A DNA stretch of 64,000 nucleotides, taken from contig NZ_WUEG01000005.1 in assembly GCF_010468565.1 (NCBI RefSeq), forward strand, positions 1 to 64,000, read 5' to 3'. This DNA is from Allomuricauda sp. TY007. Its GTDB lineage: Bacteria; Bacteroidota; Bacteroidia; Flavobacteriales; Flavobacteriaceae. Below are positions 26,358-35,002 of the stretch, piece after piece. Position 1 is the stretch's first letter. Each line of letters begins with the position of its first letter. Both the position numbers and the translations under genes were made by a program. The notes below the pieces were generated by a model. The model was not told the DNA's origin and made no database searches. It saw only the letters and a list, made by a program, of their open reading frames with translations.

Positions 26358-26381
26358 AGAGGGCGCAACGGGGCGCCCTCT
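26358..26381 (+). terminator. Hairpin after ssb
   Basis: AGAGGGCGC / GCGCCCTCT (9 bp) with a six-base loop. No long T run follows, so it may attenuate or stabilise rather than terminate. Confidence 0.6.
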
Positions 26382-26413
26382 CTTCATGTTTAACTTCTAA
26401 ATACGAAATCAAT

Positions 26414-26794
26414 ATGAATTCTAAAGGTAACCAAATCAAGGCAGGTTTGCAACAGTTTTGCGGTACACAGACCCTTTACAGTATCCCATTGATTCAGACC
26501 CGTTTTACGGATGGGCTCAAATACCTTGCGGACAAGGCGGAATGTTACTGGCTCATCACCGATGTATCGGTGATTGCCAAGAGCCTGATGGCCAAAAGCT
26601 ATTTTGTCACCGTGGACTTTAAACGGCTTTCCCCAGAGGAACGGGAAGCGCAACAATGTGAGGCCACCATCACCTACGGGGATGGGAACGGCAACATATT
26701 GGAGACCCACCGTTATGGCGTGACCGATTTTCCACTGGATGAATTGCGCCTGTATTTCACGGACGATACGCTGATGCTGCCCACGGAATACTAA
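26414..26794 (+). CDS. DUF6876-family protein
   Basis: A 126-residue protein with QQFCGTQTLYSIPLIQTRFTDGLKYLADKAECYWLITDV (about 13-51), SYFVTVDF and FPLDELRLYFTDDTLMLPTEY at the end. This is the outline of the DUF6876 family, small cytoplasmic proteins carried by many Bacteroidota elements, function unknown. It follows ssb by 63 bases, with a hairpin between; a further terminator follows at 26801. Confidence 0.78.
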   Translation: MNSKGNQIKAGLQQFCGTQTLYSIPLIQTRFTDGLKYLADKAECYWLITDVSVIAKSLMAKSYFVTVDFKRLSPEEREAQQCEATITYGDGNGNILETHRYGVTDFPLDELRLYFTDDTLMLPTEY

Positions 26795-26800
26795 ACCCGG

Positions 26801-26822
26801 AAAGGGGAGCTTCTCCCCTTTT
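26801..26822 (+). terminator. Terminator of the DUF6876 gene
   Basis: AAAGGGGAG / CTCCCCTTT with a three-base loop, 7 bases after the stop codon; the right arm ends in a short T run. Confidence 0.75.
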
Positions 26823-26834
26823 CCATTTTTTTCA

Positions 26835-26957
26835 ATGCAAAATGTTGACATCATGGATGACAATACCGAAATGACGGAATTTGAAATCTGGTTGGAAGAA
26901 CAGCAAGACCCCCGGGACTACCCCGAGGGTTTTGACCCCGACCTGTACGACCTGTAA
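26835..26957 (+). CDS. Very small acidic protein, 40 aa
   Basis: An ATG at 26835 (or the in-frame ATG at 26853) opens a short frame ending at 26957. The product is strongly acidic and helical (EMTEFEIWLEEQQDP, then DPDLYDL). It fits between two genes of the same strand, with 20 bases to the next start and no other frame in competition, so I regard it as likely real. No family is recognised. An acidic DNA-mimic or anti-restriction role is possible but unsupported. Confidence 0.45.
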   Translation: MQNVDIMDDNTEMTEFEIWLEEQQDPRDYPEGFDPDLYDL

Positions 26958-26977
26958 AACACCTTAATCCTTAAAAA

Positions 26978-27175
26978 ATGGTCTATCTCAATTTTAGCAA
27001 TCTCGATGCCGAGACCCAAAACCATTTGCTTTCCATTTCCAGAGAGGAAGTGGAGAGCCGTTACGGGGAGCAATTGCGCAACTATGCCGAATGCCACTAT
27101 CTCGATTATGACGAACTCGTGGAACAGGAAGCAATCCGCAACCTGTACACCTACGATTACGTATTCAATATGTGA
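26978..27175 (+). CDS. Small element protein, 65 aa
   Basis: The frame begins MVYLNFSNLDAETQNHLL and is rich in Glu, Tyr and Asn (VESRYGEQLRNYAECHYLDYDELVEQEAI). Similar small acidic proteins accompany SSB and DUF6876 in Bacteroidota mobile elements; the function is unknown. A strong terminator follows the stop by 18 bases, closing this run. Confidence 0.65.
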   Translation: MVYLNFSNLDAETQNHLLSISREEVESRYGEQLRNYAECHYLDYDELVEQEAIRNLYTYDYVFNM

Positions 27176-27193
27176 ACACGACGGACACCACCC

Positions 27194-27224
27194 AAGACCC
27201 TTGCCATCCCAAGGGTCTTTTTTT
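27194..27224 (+). terminator. Rho-independent terminator
   Basis: AAGACCCTTG / CAAGGGTCTT, a perfect 10-bp stem with a six-base loop and a T run. Confidence 0.9.
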
Positions 27225-27499
27225 GTTCCTATTTGATTTTTGGGAGGATCGAACGCCCAAAAATCAACCGGGGTCACGCCTGCCTGCCAAGGCCGTGGCA
27301 TTACCAAAGGAAACCCTATCCCTTATTTGACCGCAAAATAGCCCTTCAAAAATATTCCCATCAAAAGACTACGGCATAATGGCTTTGCTCGTTCCTCACA
27401 AACCCACCCTTCGGGACTTATTCCGTTTTCCTTTTGAGCTGAAATTTTTGGGAAGGACTGGCACACCGGCAAATAATCGATAATTTAAATTCATGTCCT
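27225..27499 (+). promoter_or_regulatory. Weak leader copy D
   Basis: Around 27370-27430 the sequence ACGGCATAATGGC, GTTCCTCA and TTATTCCGTTTTCC repeats the order of elements in the ParB leader, less well preserved, and ends at the ATG of the 59-residue protein. Confidence 0.4.
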
Positions 27500-27679
27500 A
27501 TGAAAGCAACAGTCAGAAAGTCGCTGGAAATCCCGGCCAAGAAACACCCAAAGGAAAGTGTCATCAAAAAAGTCCCCGACACCACGGTGGACAAAACCTT
27601 CTCCCTGGTGGTCAACCTGTGGATATTCCGCTATGAATATTACCGGGAACAGTCGGGTACGGCAACGAAGGAACAGTAA
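27500..27679 (+). CDS. Small element protein, 59 aa
   Basis: The frame starts with the ATG at 27500 (MKATVRKSLEIPAKK) and ends with the TAA at 27679. The N-terminal half is basic; the C-terminal half holds FSLVVNLWIFRYEYYREQ, an amphipathic helix. It stands alone between a leader copy and a strong terminator (27683-27712), which supports a real gene although I recognise no family. Its place next to the mobilization module suggests a role in transfer or regulation. Confidence 0.6.
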   Translation: MKATVRKSLEIPAKKHPKESVIKKVPDTTVDKTFSLVVNLWIFRYEYYREQSGTATKEQ

Positions 27680-27682
27680 CCG

Positions 27683-27712
27683 AAAAAGGCCTTTTTCCGA
27701 GGGCCTTTTTTT
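27683..27712 (+). terminator. Rho-independent terminator
   Basis: AAAAAGGCC (27683-27691) / GGCCTTTTT (27702-27710), a 9-bp stem with T run, 3 bases after the stop codon. Confidence 0.85.
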
Positions 27713-28130
27713 GGTCGTTGCCCCGAACATCTGACGTTTTGGGAAGGCCAAAACGGTACTTCCATACCATTTCCCTGCAATTGCACCCAATTGCATCGAA
27801 TCCGTATTTTTTCCTCACCGGGATTGTGCCTATCTTTAGGAAAGGGCATCACAGCCCCAATGTACGGCAGCCCCTTTTGGTTTGACTTTCCTTTTTGCCG
27901 TACCATCCCAAGACAACCGGCCTGTAAAGACCGGGGCGATATGATTTTGTCCCTGCGGGACAAAATGGAAGAGCAAGAGGACAACACGCGTTGCGGTGTT
28001 GGGGCCAAAGGCCCTATTTTAACTAATTGCGTGTCAGTTATTTACAGTTGCTATTACAAACCGGGGATTCCGGGGTTTACAGTAAAAACCGCCGGAACAC
28101 CCATAAACAGAGAGATTTTTACAGTAAATC
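27713..28130 (+). other. Candidate transfer-origin region upstream of the mobilization genes
   Basis: The gap before the BfmA gene is dense in symmetry: a perfect hairpin ATTTTGTCCC-TGC-GGGACAAAAT (27944-27966), CAACAC/GTGTTG (about 27984-28001), GGGCC-AAA-GGCCC, and three copies of TTTACAGT at 28041, 28076 and 28118. Position and structure fit an oriT where the relaxase would nick; no nick site can be named. Confidence 0.45.
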
Positions 28131-28700
28131 ATGGGGGATGCCTATCAAAAATATCGGTTTTCGGCCATCAGCATCAAGAAGGAAGTGGCCGTTCGCTTCC
28201 GGGCCTTTTCCCGCCTGGTGTCGGATTCCCACACCCAAACCCTGGAGGCTATCATGAACTTCTTTGAATGGAACGACCTCCATCCGCACGACGACCTGGG
28301 CCTGAAGAACAACCGCACCAACAAACGCATCAATGCCGTGATCGCCATCCTGAAGAATATCGAAAAATACCAGACCCTGCCCACCAAGGCCATGCTCGAT
28401 ACCCTCTTTCACGAAATGTCACAGGTAGAGGAAAAGGAGGCGGAAGAAGCCGTGGACTTCGGGCCGCCCGATACCTTTACCCGGGACCGGGAACTGGAAC
28501 AGTACCGGGAACGCTACGAGGCAATGCAACAACAACTGGGCCATCAGAACAATCAGGTCCGGCAGCTCCTGGCCCAACTGACCTATGTAAAGGGCACATT
28601 CGGCAAGGGGCACTACAAACTGGACATGGACAAAAACGAACTGGAACAATTCAAAAAACAATTACACGATGTACATCACGATCACCGCCCAGAAGGTTGA
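28131..28700 (+). CDS. BfmA/BtgA-family mobilization accessory protein
   Basis: A 189-residue protein. The N-terminal part (FSAISIKKEVAVRFRAFSRLVSDSHTQTLEAIMNFF, about 10-45) is a ribbon-helix-helix-like DNA-binding region, and the C-terminal part is a long helix or coiled coil (RELEQYRERYEAMQQQLG, about 120-137). This is the layout of the BfmA/BtgA proteins of Bacteroides mobilizable elements, which bind oriT and assist the relaxase. Its 3' end overlaps the relaxase gene by 32 bases, so translation is coupled. Confidence 0.85.
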   Translation: MGDAYQKYRFSAISIKKEVAVRFRAFSRLVSDSHTQTLEAIMNFFEWNDLHPHDDLGLKNNRTNKRINAVIAILKNIEKYQTLPTKAMLDTLFHEMSQVEEKEAEEAVDFGPPDTFTRDRELEQYRERYEAMQQQLGHQNNQVRQLLAQLTYVKGTFGKGHYKLDMDKNELEQFKKQLHDVHHDHRPEG

Positions 28701-29703
28701 GGGCAATTACGCCCAGAGCGCCGCCGATTTTGTGGATTACCTGGAAAAGGAGAACGAGGGCAAGCCCCTTCCGGAACTGGAACATTTCTTTGACCAGTAC
28801 GGGGACGAAATCTCCGCCAAGGAAGTCATTACCCAAATCGACGGGAACACGGCCAAACTCAAAAAGAAGGAACCCAAGTTCTACTCCATTACCCTGAACC
28901 CGAGCCAAAGGGAACTCAGGGCCATAGGGGATTCGCCGGAAGCCCTCAAACGCTACACCCAGGAGGCAATGAAGGAATATGCCAGGGCCTTCCACCGGGA
29001 GATCGACGGACGCCCCGTGACCGTGGATGATATTAAATATTACGCCAAGGTGGAACGCCAGCGCACCTTTAAGGGCACGGACCGGCAGATCCGGGAGAAC
29101 CAGCCTTATGCCACCGAGATCCTGGAACTCCGGCAGCAGGTCCGGAGCATCGAAACCGGGGAACGGTCCGGGGACCACAAAAAACTGCAACAGGAGATCC
29201 GGCGCCTGGAAAGGGAAGCACCACACCAACTGGACGGAAAACGCATCGTCCGGGGGATGGCCAAACCGGGACCGCAAAGCCATATCCATATCATTGTCAG
29301 CCGCAAGGATGCCTCCAATCGCTACAGCCTGTCCCCGGGGAGCAAATACAAGGCCTCCACCGTGGAAATGCAGGGCAAGACCGTCAAGCGGGGCTTCGAC
29401 CGGGATGCCTTTGTCAAAAACTCGGAAAAGACCTTCGATGACCTGTTCCACTACAGGCGCAATTACGTGGAGACCTATACCGCCAGGAAGACCTTTTTGA
29501 AGGACCCCAGACTGTACTTTGCCACCATTACCCAACTCCCGACCAATGAAAAGGCACTCGCCTTCAAATTGCTGCAACAGTCCGGGGCGGATACCACCCT
29601 GCTCCGCATCCCGACCAACAAGGTCCAGCTCACCCTCAAGGCCATCAATGCCCTGAAAAGGGGCATCGGCAGGGCCATCGAATCCGGATCCATCGGCATA
29701 TGA
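28669..29703 (+). CDS. DUF5712-type relaxase (MobB-like)
   Basis: A 344-residue protein that probably nicks oriT and leads the strand into the recipient. A Tyr in MYITITAQKVEG or AADFVDYLE near the N-terminus could be catalytic. SHIHIIVSRKDASNR (about 204-218) supplies the paired-histidine motif (HxH) that binds the metal in relaxases. Family members belong to the DUF5712 group of Bacteroidota elements. It overlaps the BfmA gene upstream and the coupling ATPase gene downstream (4 bases), a compact mobilization operon. Confidence 0.82.
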   Translation: MYITITAQKVEGNYAQSAADFVDYLEKENEGKPLPELEHFFDQYGDEISAKEVITQIDGNTAKLKKKEPKFYSITLNPSQRELRAIGDSPEALKRYTQEAMKEYARAFHREIDGRPVTVDDIKYYAKVERQRTFKGTDRQIRENQPYATEILELRQQVRSIETGERSGDHKKLQQEIRRLEREAPHQLDGKRIVRGMAKPGPQSHIHIIVSRKDASNRYSLSPGSKYKASTVEMQGKTVKRGFDRDAFVKNSEKTFDDLFHYRRNYVETYTARKTFLKDPRLYFATITQLPTNEKALAFKLLQQSGADTTLLRIPTNKVQLTLKAINALKRGIGRAIESGSIGI

Positions 29704-31139
29704 ACTGGCCCGTCGAACATATCATCCTCTACGGGATATTGCCCCTGCTCGTTGTGGGCACCCTGCTCTATGGGCTGCTGGGCGGGGACAAAAAGGGTCG
29801 CATCGACAAGAAATACAGACTGCGCTTTTCCCTGGACAACGGCAGCTTCCGGGCGGAGAACATCCGCAGGGGAACCTCCGTGATCGGTTCGGCCGGCAGT
29901 GGAAAAACGGAGAGCGTCATCTACAACTATTTGCACCACTTTAGCCAATATGGCTTTTGTGGGGTCATCCACGACTACAAGGATTTTGAGCTCACCGAGA
30001 TCGCCGCTCCCCTCTTCAGGGAACAGCACACCAAATTCTACACCATTGCCTTTGATGAGATCCATTACCGGGTAAATCCCATCGCCCCCAAATACCTGCC
30101 CAACGAGGAAAGCGTCAATGCCCTATCCCGGGTCCTCATGGAAAACCTGCTGGAACAGAACTTTTCAGAGCACAGCGGGAGCAACAGGTTCTTTTCCGAT
30201 GCCGTGGAAGGCCTGCTCAGCGGGCTGATCTGGAAAATGAGGTGTTCCTTTCCCCACTTCTGTACCCTGCCCCATATCATGGCCCTGTTCCAGGCCATGA
30301 GCACCAAAAGGCTGGTGGCCTTCCTCAAATCCGACCTGACCGCCCTTGGGCTGGCCAGCGCCTTTATCAACGGGATAGAATCGGAAAAACAGACTGCGGG
30401 CATCAAAAGTACCCTGGCCAATGCCTTCAAGAAGATCGGGTCCCGCAAACTGTACTATGTCCTCTCCAAGGACGAAGTGCCCCTGGACATCAACCACCCG
30501 AAGCACCGGGCCGTGGTCTCGCTGGTCAACAACCCCAAATACGATACGTCCTACTCCCCTGTCATTGCCATGGTCATGCACACCCTGATCAAACAGATGA
30601 GCGTGCGGGGACGGGATTCCTCCTTTCTCCTCATGGAGGAGGCCCCTACCCTGAAACTGCCCAACATGCACAGGATCCCGGCCACCCTGAGAAGCTATGA
30701 CATCAGTACGGTCTATGTGATGCAGGACAAGGTGCAGAACGACCTGCTCTATGGCGACAGGGCCAGTAAGGCCATCCTGAGCAACCTCTCCTATCAGTTC
30801 TTCGGAAAGGCCAACGATCCGGACACCGCCAAGTACTACGAACGCTTTTTCGAGATCATCACCAAGCCCACCCGGAGCATCAGCAAGAGCAGCGGGATGA
30901 GTTTTGAGAGCCGGGTCACCAAGGGGGAAAAGGAAGTGGCCAAACGAAGGGCGGACCAGTTCTTCCGGTTAAGGACCGGGGAATTCATCGCCTTTGCGGA
31001 CGGCAGGGACAAAAAGGTACGGTTCATCCTCCAGGACATGGTAAAGGAACGGCCACAACCCAAGGCTCCCGTAACTACCGCCGACCTGCAAGTGAACTTT
31101 GAGCGCATCCACCGGGAAGCAAAAACGCTGCTTGGCTGA
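29700..31139 (+). CDS. Type IV coupling ATPase (VirD4/TraG-like, MobC-type)
   Basis: A 479-residue membrane ATPase that brings the relaxosome to a transfer channel. One N-terminal membrane helix (IILYGILPLLVVGTLLYGLL, about 8-27) is followed by a P-loop (GSAGSGKTESVI, about 64-75) and a Walker B-like FLLMEEAP. Later segments (STVYVMQDKVQNDLLYG, ILSNLSYQFFGKANDPDTAKYY) match TraG/VirD4 motifs. It is shorter than conjugative TraG (about 600 or more), as in mobilizable elements. No channel genes are in the window, so transfer probably needs a helper. The stop lies 5 bases from the convergent AraC gene. Confidence 0.88.
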   Translation: MNWPVEHIILYGILPLLVVGTLLYGLLGGDKKGRIDKKYRLRFSLDNGSFRAENIRRGTSVIGSAGSGKTESVIYNYLHHFSQYGFCGVIHDYKDFELTEIAAPLFREQHTKFYTIAFDEIHYRVNPIAPKYLPNEESVNALSRVLMENLLEQNFSEHSGSNRFFSDAVEGLLSGLIWKMRCSFPHFCTLPHIMALFQAMSTKRLVAFLKSDLTALGLASAFINGIESEKQTAGIKSTLANAFKKIGSRKLYYVLSKDEVPLDINHPKHRAVVSLVNNPKYDTSYSPVIAMVMHTLIKQMSVRGRDSSFLLMEEAPTLKLPNMHRIPATLRSYDISTVYVMQDKVQNDLLYGDRASKAILSNLSYQFFGKANDPDTAKYYERFFEIITKPTRSISKSSGMSFESRVTKGEKEVAKRRADQFFRLRTGEFIAFADGRDKKVRFILQDMVKERPQPKAPVTTADLQVNFERIHREAKTLLG

Positions 31140-31144
31140 ATGGT

Positions 31145-32104
31145 TCATGCCGTGTCGGGCCCGTCCTCCCGCTTGACTTCCCCGGGGTTCATGCCAAACT
31201 TGCGCTTAAAGGCCCTGTAAAACCCGGAGCGGCTATGGTAGCCGACGGATTCACAGACCCCATCAATATCCAGGGCGGTCGTGCGCAACAGGTGCATGGC
31301 CCGGTCCAGCTTGCAATCCATATAGAAAGCATACGGGGTCCGCCCTACCAGTTTCTTGAATCTTTTATTCAGCTTTTTTTCATTGATGTTGAACCGGTGC
31401 GCCAGTTCCTTGATCCCGGGCAAGGGTTGGGAGGCATGGTCCTCGATAAACCGGACGATCTTATCCATGCGTATCTTTTCCTGGTACTCCTTTTGTCCCA
31501 ATTCACCCGGGACCGGAAACAGGGACCGGAAAACCTCAGGCTGCGGGGAAACCCCCATTTCCCGCATCAGCTCACGGGCCTCATGGGAGCGGTCCTTTTC
31601 GAAACTCCTGATCCGAATGGTACCATCGGCCAGCTGGGCCACATAACAGAAACAACTGTAATACAGCCAACCATTGACCTTGTATTCCAATGCCGTGCCC
31701 AGTTCGAACGGGGCCCGCCGCAGAAAGTTCCTGCGCAGTTCCTCCCAGGTCTCCACGGATTTTTTGGTCAACAGCTCCCCCAGGGTAAGCCCTTTGAAAT
31801 AATCCGGATCCTTATGCAACAGGCCGGGGACCTGCGCCCCCACACTTTTGATCAGCAGGGACTTGGACAGGTGGATTTCCAAAAGGGGTGGTAAGGACGA
31901 ATCGAAATCCCTGGCCTTTTGCTTGCTAAGTCTCGCTCTATGCAGCTCCCCTTCCAGGTTCAGATACCTGGCCACCAGATTGTAGTAGTCATTGCGCTTT
32001 GAAAGCCGTAATCGGTAGCCCCAAATCCCCTCCGTCCTTGCCTGGAGCAAATGACAGATGTTCTCTATATATTTCTTTTTGAAGACAAGCATTGGTAACA
32101 GCAA
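31145..32104 (-). CDS. AraC-family transcriptional regulator
   Basis: A 319-residue regulator. The C-terminal 100 residues carry both helix-turn-helix units: IKELAHRFNINEKKLNKRFKKLVGRTPYAFY and IDGVCESVGYHSRSGFYRAFKRKFGMNPGE. The N-terminal 200 residues (HLLQARTEGIWGYRLRLSK, LEIHLSKSLLIKSVG) have no recognised ligand domain. It converges on the coupling ATPase gene and its upstream region faces the first FecI/SusCD operon. Control of transfer genes or of the cargo is possible. Three AGGGTATC-like repeats stand 80-150 bases upstream of its start. Confidence 0.85.
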   Translation of the reverse strand: MLLPMLVFKKKYIENICHLLQARTEGIWGYRLRLSKRNDYYNLVARYLNLEGELHRARLSKQKARDFDSSLPPLLEIHLSKSLLIKSVGAQVPGLLHKDPDYFKGLTLGELLTKKSVETWEELRRNFLRRAPFELGTALEYKVNGWLYYSCFCYVAQLADGTIRIRSFEKDRSHEARELMREMGVSPQPEVFRSLFPVPGELGQKEYQEKIRMDKIVRFIEDHASQPLPGIKELAHRFNINEKKLNKRFKKLVGRTPYAFYMDCKLDRAMHLLRTTALDIDGVCESVGYHSRSGFYRAFKRKFGMNPGEVKREDGPDTA

Positions 32105-32845
32105 ATTGGTGAAGCCCCTTTCTCAATAGTACAATGGTCCGTATCCGTTTCACCACATATAGGGAGGCCCCCGGGCTTTTTAGGGTATCCTTTCCACAAG
32201 GGTATCAGTTGGGTCGCTGATCCAATAGGTGTTCTTCAAGGAACCGATTGGGTATCCCCTATTGGTACATCAAACCTGCCATTACTTGGTAACCGTAGTT
32301 TTGATAGGGCTCGTTTCCTGTATATGGACGGCGTCCCACGGCCATGTCCACAGACTATCTCAAGTGCACGACCGGGCTCGAAGAATTGGGTTGCCCCGGT
32401 CGGGGGGAGCCGCACGAAATTATTATAGGGCCAACAACCCTGTTAAGGGGTGCCCTACCCGCTAAAAATAGATCAAATAATCGAAAATCTGCACTTTTCC
32501 TCCTGACAATTAGTAGGTATATTCTGTATTTTAACACTTATGAATAGTACGTATATAAAAGAATATTCTTTACTAGTAAAGGTCTGTATCCAATTTTTAG
32601 CAAACTGGGATGGCCAAGAACACCACTCATATTGGTTATCATAAATGGCCTTTGAAACTCCTTTTACTGCCCTGGATTATCCAGTGATGACGGCACTTTT
32701 CGCACTTCCGAAAGTATGCAGGACTTGGTTTTTAGAAATACATGAATTGTGTAATTAACGATCATTTTGTGTACAGGTTAAAATTTAATTTCTAATTTAA
32801 CCCCCTGTTAACCGTTGATTAACAATCTTTTATTAAACAACTATT
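32105..32845. other. Gene-free region between AraC and the first FecI-type sigma gene
   Basis: No gene is credible in these 741 bases. AGGGTATC occurs at 32182 and 32199 (17 bases apart) and GGGTATCC at 32250; CCAATAGG (32222-32229) and CCTATTGG (32258-32265) form an inverted pair. These lie upstream of the AraC gene and could be its operators. From about 32710 the sequence becomes AT-rich, as expected for the promoter of the sigma-factor gene. Confidence 0.45.
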
Positions 32846-33472
32846 TTGGCTTTTTCCCTCAGGCGAAAATCATCCGTACCAGACAGGGAGCCCCGAGAAA
32901 TTCCCGGGAACGGGGAATCCATAGGCCAAAATCAAACCGATGCCGAGCTCTGGCAGGCATTCCGGGAAGGCAGTGAATTTGCCTTTGCCTCCATCTATGA
33001 TCGCAATTTCAATGTCCTGTTCAAATATGGCCTCAAACAGGTCAGGGACCGGGAACTGGTGGGCGATGCCATACAGGACCTTTTTGTGGAACTTTGGGAG
33101 ACCAGGGAAAGGCTTGGGGATGTACGAATCATCACCCATTACCTGTTGACCTGTATCCGTAGAAAAGTGGTGGCCCGTGCCATAAAGGCCGGAAAAAGAA
33201 GCTCGGTTCCCGTGGATGAATTGCTGGAGGGAGAACCTGTTCCGTCCCTGGAACACCTCTTGGTGGAACGACAGGCCTTTGACCAGCGCCGAAAGGAGGT
33301 CAGGCATGCGGTATCCCAACTCAATACCAACCAGCAGGAAATCATATTCCTGAAATTCCACTGCCGGATCGACTACCCCGAAATTGCCGAGATCATGGAT
33401 ACCGATACCAAGTCAGTGTACAATCTCATGGCCCGAACTATGAAACGGTTACGGGACCATTTTGGGTCATAG
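32846..33472 (+). CDS. FecI-type ECF sigma factor (left locus)
   Basis: A 208-residue sigma factor. Region 2 is at about 35-100 (DAELWQAFREGSEFAFASIYDRNF, DAIQDLFVELWETRERLG) and region 4 at about 145-200 (LNTNQQEIIFLKFHCRIDYPEIAEIM, VYNLMARTMKRLRDHF). It should direct RNA polymerase to the SusCD operon when released by its FecR partner. The frame has no internal ATG before region 2, so the start is uncertain: a TTG at 32846 is one option. FecR follows after 212 bases. It is paralogous to the gene at 54537-55145. Confidence 0.9.
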   Translation: MAFSLRRKSSVPDREPREIPGNGESIGQNQTDAELWQAFREGSEFAFASIYDRNFNVLFKYGLKQVRDRELVGDAIQDLFVELWETRERLGDVRIITHYLLTCIRRKVVARAIKAGKRSSVPVDELLEGEPVPSLEHLLVERQAFDQRRKEVRHAVSQLNTNQQEIIFLKFHCRIDYPEIAEIMDTDTKSVYNLMARTMKRLRDHFGS

Positions 33473-33684
33473 CCCCTTCCCCATCTTTTTTGCATAGGTT
33501 GCCATTATGGACAAAAGTACCGAAAAAACTTTCCGGAAGCGGGTTTCCCCTGCCCTTCGACAGCCTTTGACAAATGCTTGACATAATTTTTTTTCATTTT
33601 TCTTCATTTTTTTGAAGTGATCCGGAAAAAAATCCACTCCACTCTATAAAGGGGCTTGTTTCCTTCCCCTCAAAACAAACAACA

Positions 33685-34905
33685 GTGACCTACAAGGATT
33701 ACAGTTCGGAAGATTTCGCAAAGGACCATTATTTCCAGAAATGGGTCTTGGAAAAGGATGCCATTACCGCCAATTTCTGGAATAACTGGCTAGCCCAACA
33801 CCCGGAGAAAAAAGAGGTGGTGGAAACAGCCAGGGATATGGTCCGCCTGCTTGCCCGTGATGAGGACGACCCGACTCCGCTTGAAAAGGGTCGGATATGG
33901 ATGAAAATCATCGAAAAGCGCAACATCCGGGAAAGGGGCAGGATGAACAGTCCGAAATCCATCTTCGGTAAGACGGGAAAAAGATTTTTGAAAGTGGCCG
34001 CTGTAATTATTCCCCTGGTGGCATTGGCCTATGGCGCCTACCGATTGGACTTTTTGGGAAGCAAAGGGCCAATGACCCTTGATCCCAACCGGATTACCCT
34101 GGAATTACAGGACGGGACCATCAAGGTGATGGACGAAAAGGCCTCTGGGTTGATCACTACCGGGGATGGAAAGGCATTGGGGAAACAGGACAAAAACATA
34201 TTGACCTACCAAAAATTACAGGACAACGTAACGGAGCTGGTGTATAATGAGCTGACAGTACCCTATGGTAAAAATTTTGAATTAGTCTTATCCGATGGTT
34301 CTCATATTTATCTCAATGCCGGCTCCAAGTTGCGTTATCCCGTACAGTTCCCCCATGGTAAACCCCGGAACGTTTTCCTGGATGGCGAAGCGTTCTTTGA
34401 CGTGGCACGGGACTCCACACGCTCCTTCACTGTAGTGACTGACATGCTAAATACCGAGGTGTACGGTACCAGGTTCAATGTTTCGAGTTACAGGGACGAA
34501 AACAACACCTTTACCGTACTGGAAGAAGGGAGCGTGGGGGTTTACCAACCCAATAGCCCCAAAAAGGAAGAACCCGTGAAGATCGTACCCGGACAGCGGG
34601 CAGTCTTTGAGAATGGCAGCATTCAGGTGGAGACCGTGGACATCCGGAAATACACGGCATGGATAGACGGCGAACTCTATTTTCTGGATGACCGGTTTGA
34701 ACTCATCCTGAAAGAACTGGAACGGCGTTTTGATGTAAAGATCGATAACCGATATGAGGAACTGAACGACGTGAAGTTCACAGGGACTTTTACCCGGGAA
34801 CCGCTGGACCAGATCTTGAAGTTGTTCCAGTATCAGACTCCTTTTGAATACGACATGAAAAAGAAAACCATAACCATCCAAAAGCCACAGCCTATGACAG
34901 AATGA
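33685..34905 (+). CDS. FecR-type anti-sigma factor (left locus)
   Basis: A 406-residue membrane protein. The cytoplasmic N-terminus (1-90, with FAKDHYFQKWVLEKDAITANFW) holds the sigma factor, one membrane helix lies at about 100-117 (VAAVIIPLVALAYGAYRL), and the periplasmic FecR domain (about 185-310) includes NELTVPYGKNFELVLSDGSHIYLNAG and FLDGEAFFDVARD. The C-terminus (VKIDNRYEELNDVKFTGTF) is the usual STN-contacting segment. It relays the signal from the SusC-type receptor. The start is a GTG at 33685. It is clearly paralogous to the protein encoded at 53137-54351, with long blocks nearly the same. Confidence 0.92.
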   Translation: MTYKDYSSEDFAKDHYFQKWVLEKDAITANFWNNWLAQHPEKKEVVETARDMVRLLARDEDDPTPLEKGRIWMKIIEKRNIRERGRMNSPKSIFGKTGKRFLKVAAVIIPLVALAYGAYRLDFLGSKGPMTLDPNRITLELQDGTIKVMDEKASGLITTGDGKALGKQDKNILTYQKLQDNVTELVYNELTVPYGKNFELVLSDGSHIYLNAGSKLRYPVQFPHGKPRNVFLDGEAFFDVARDSTRSFTVVTDMLNTEVYGTRFNVSSYRDENNTFTVLEEGSVGVYQPNSPKKEEPVKIVPGQRAVFENGSIQVETVDIRKYTAWIDGELYFLDDRFELILKELERRFDVKIDNRYEELNDVKFTGTFTREPLDQILKLFQYQTPFEYDMKKKTITIQKPQPMTE

Positions 34906-35002
34906 AACTCAGATAAGATCAAAAAATCGAAGGGTGCTCGCAACACCCTCCGATACGATTGATTACAAGCCAAACAAAATAACTAATAATCAACTCAAAA
35001 GT

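Noticed and set aside
28651..29577. Long reverse-strand frame of 308 codons opposite the relaxase gene
   Set aside because: It is antisense to a well-supported relaxase gene in high-G+C sequence; the protein is low in recognisable structure and no family fits.
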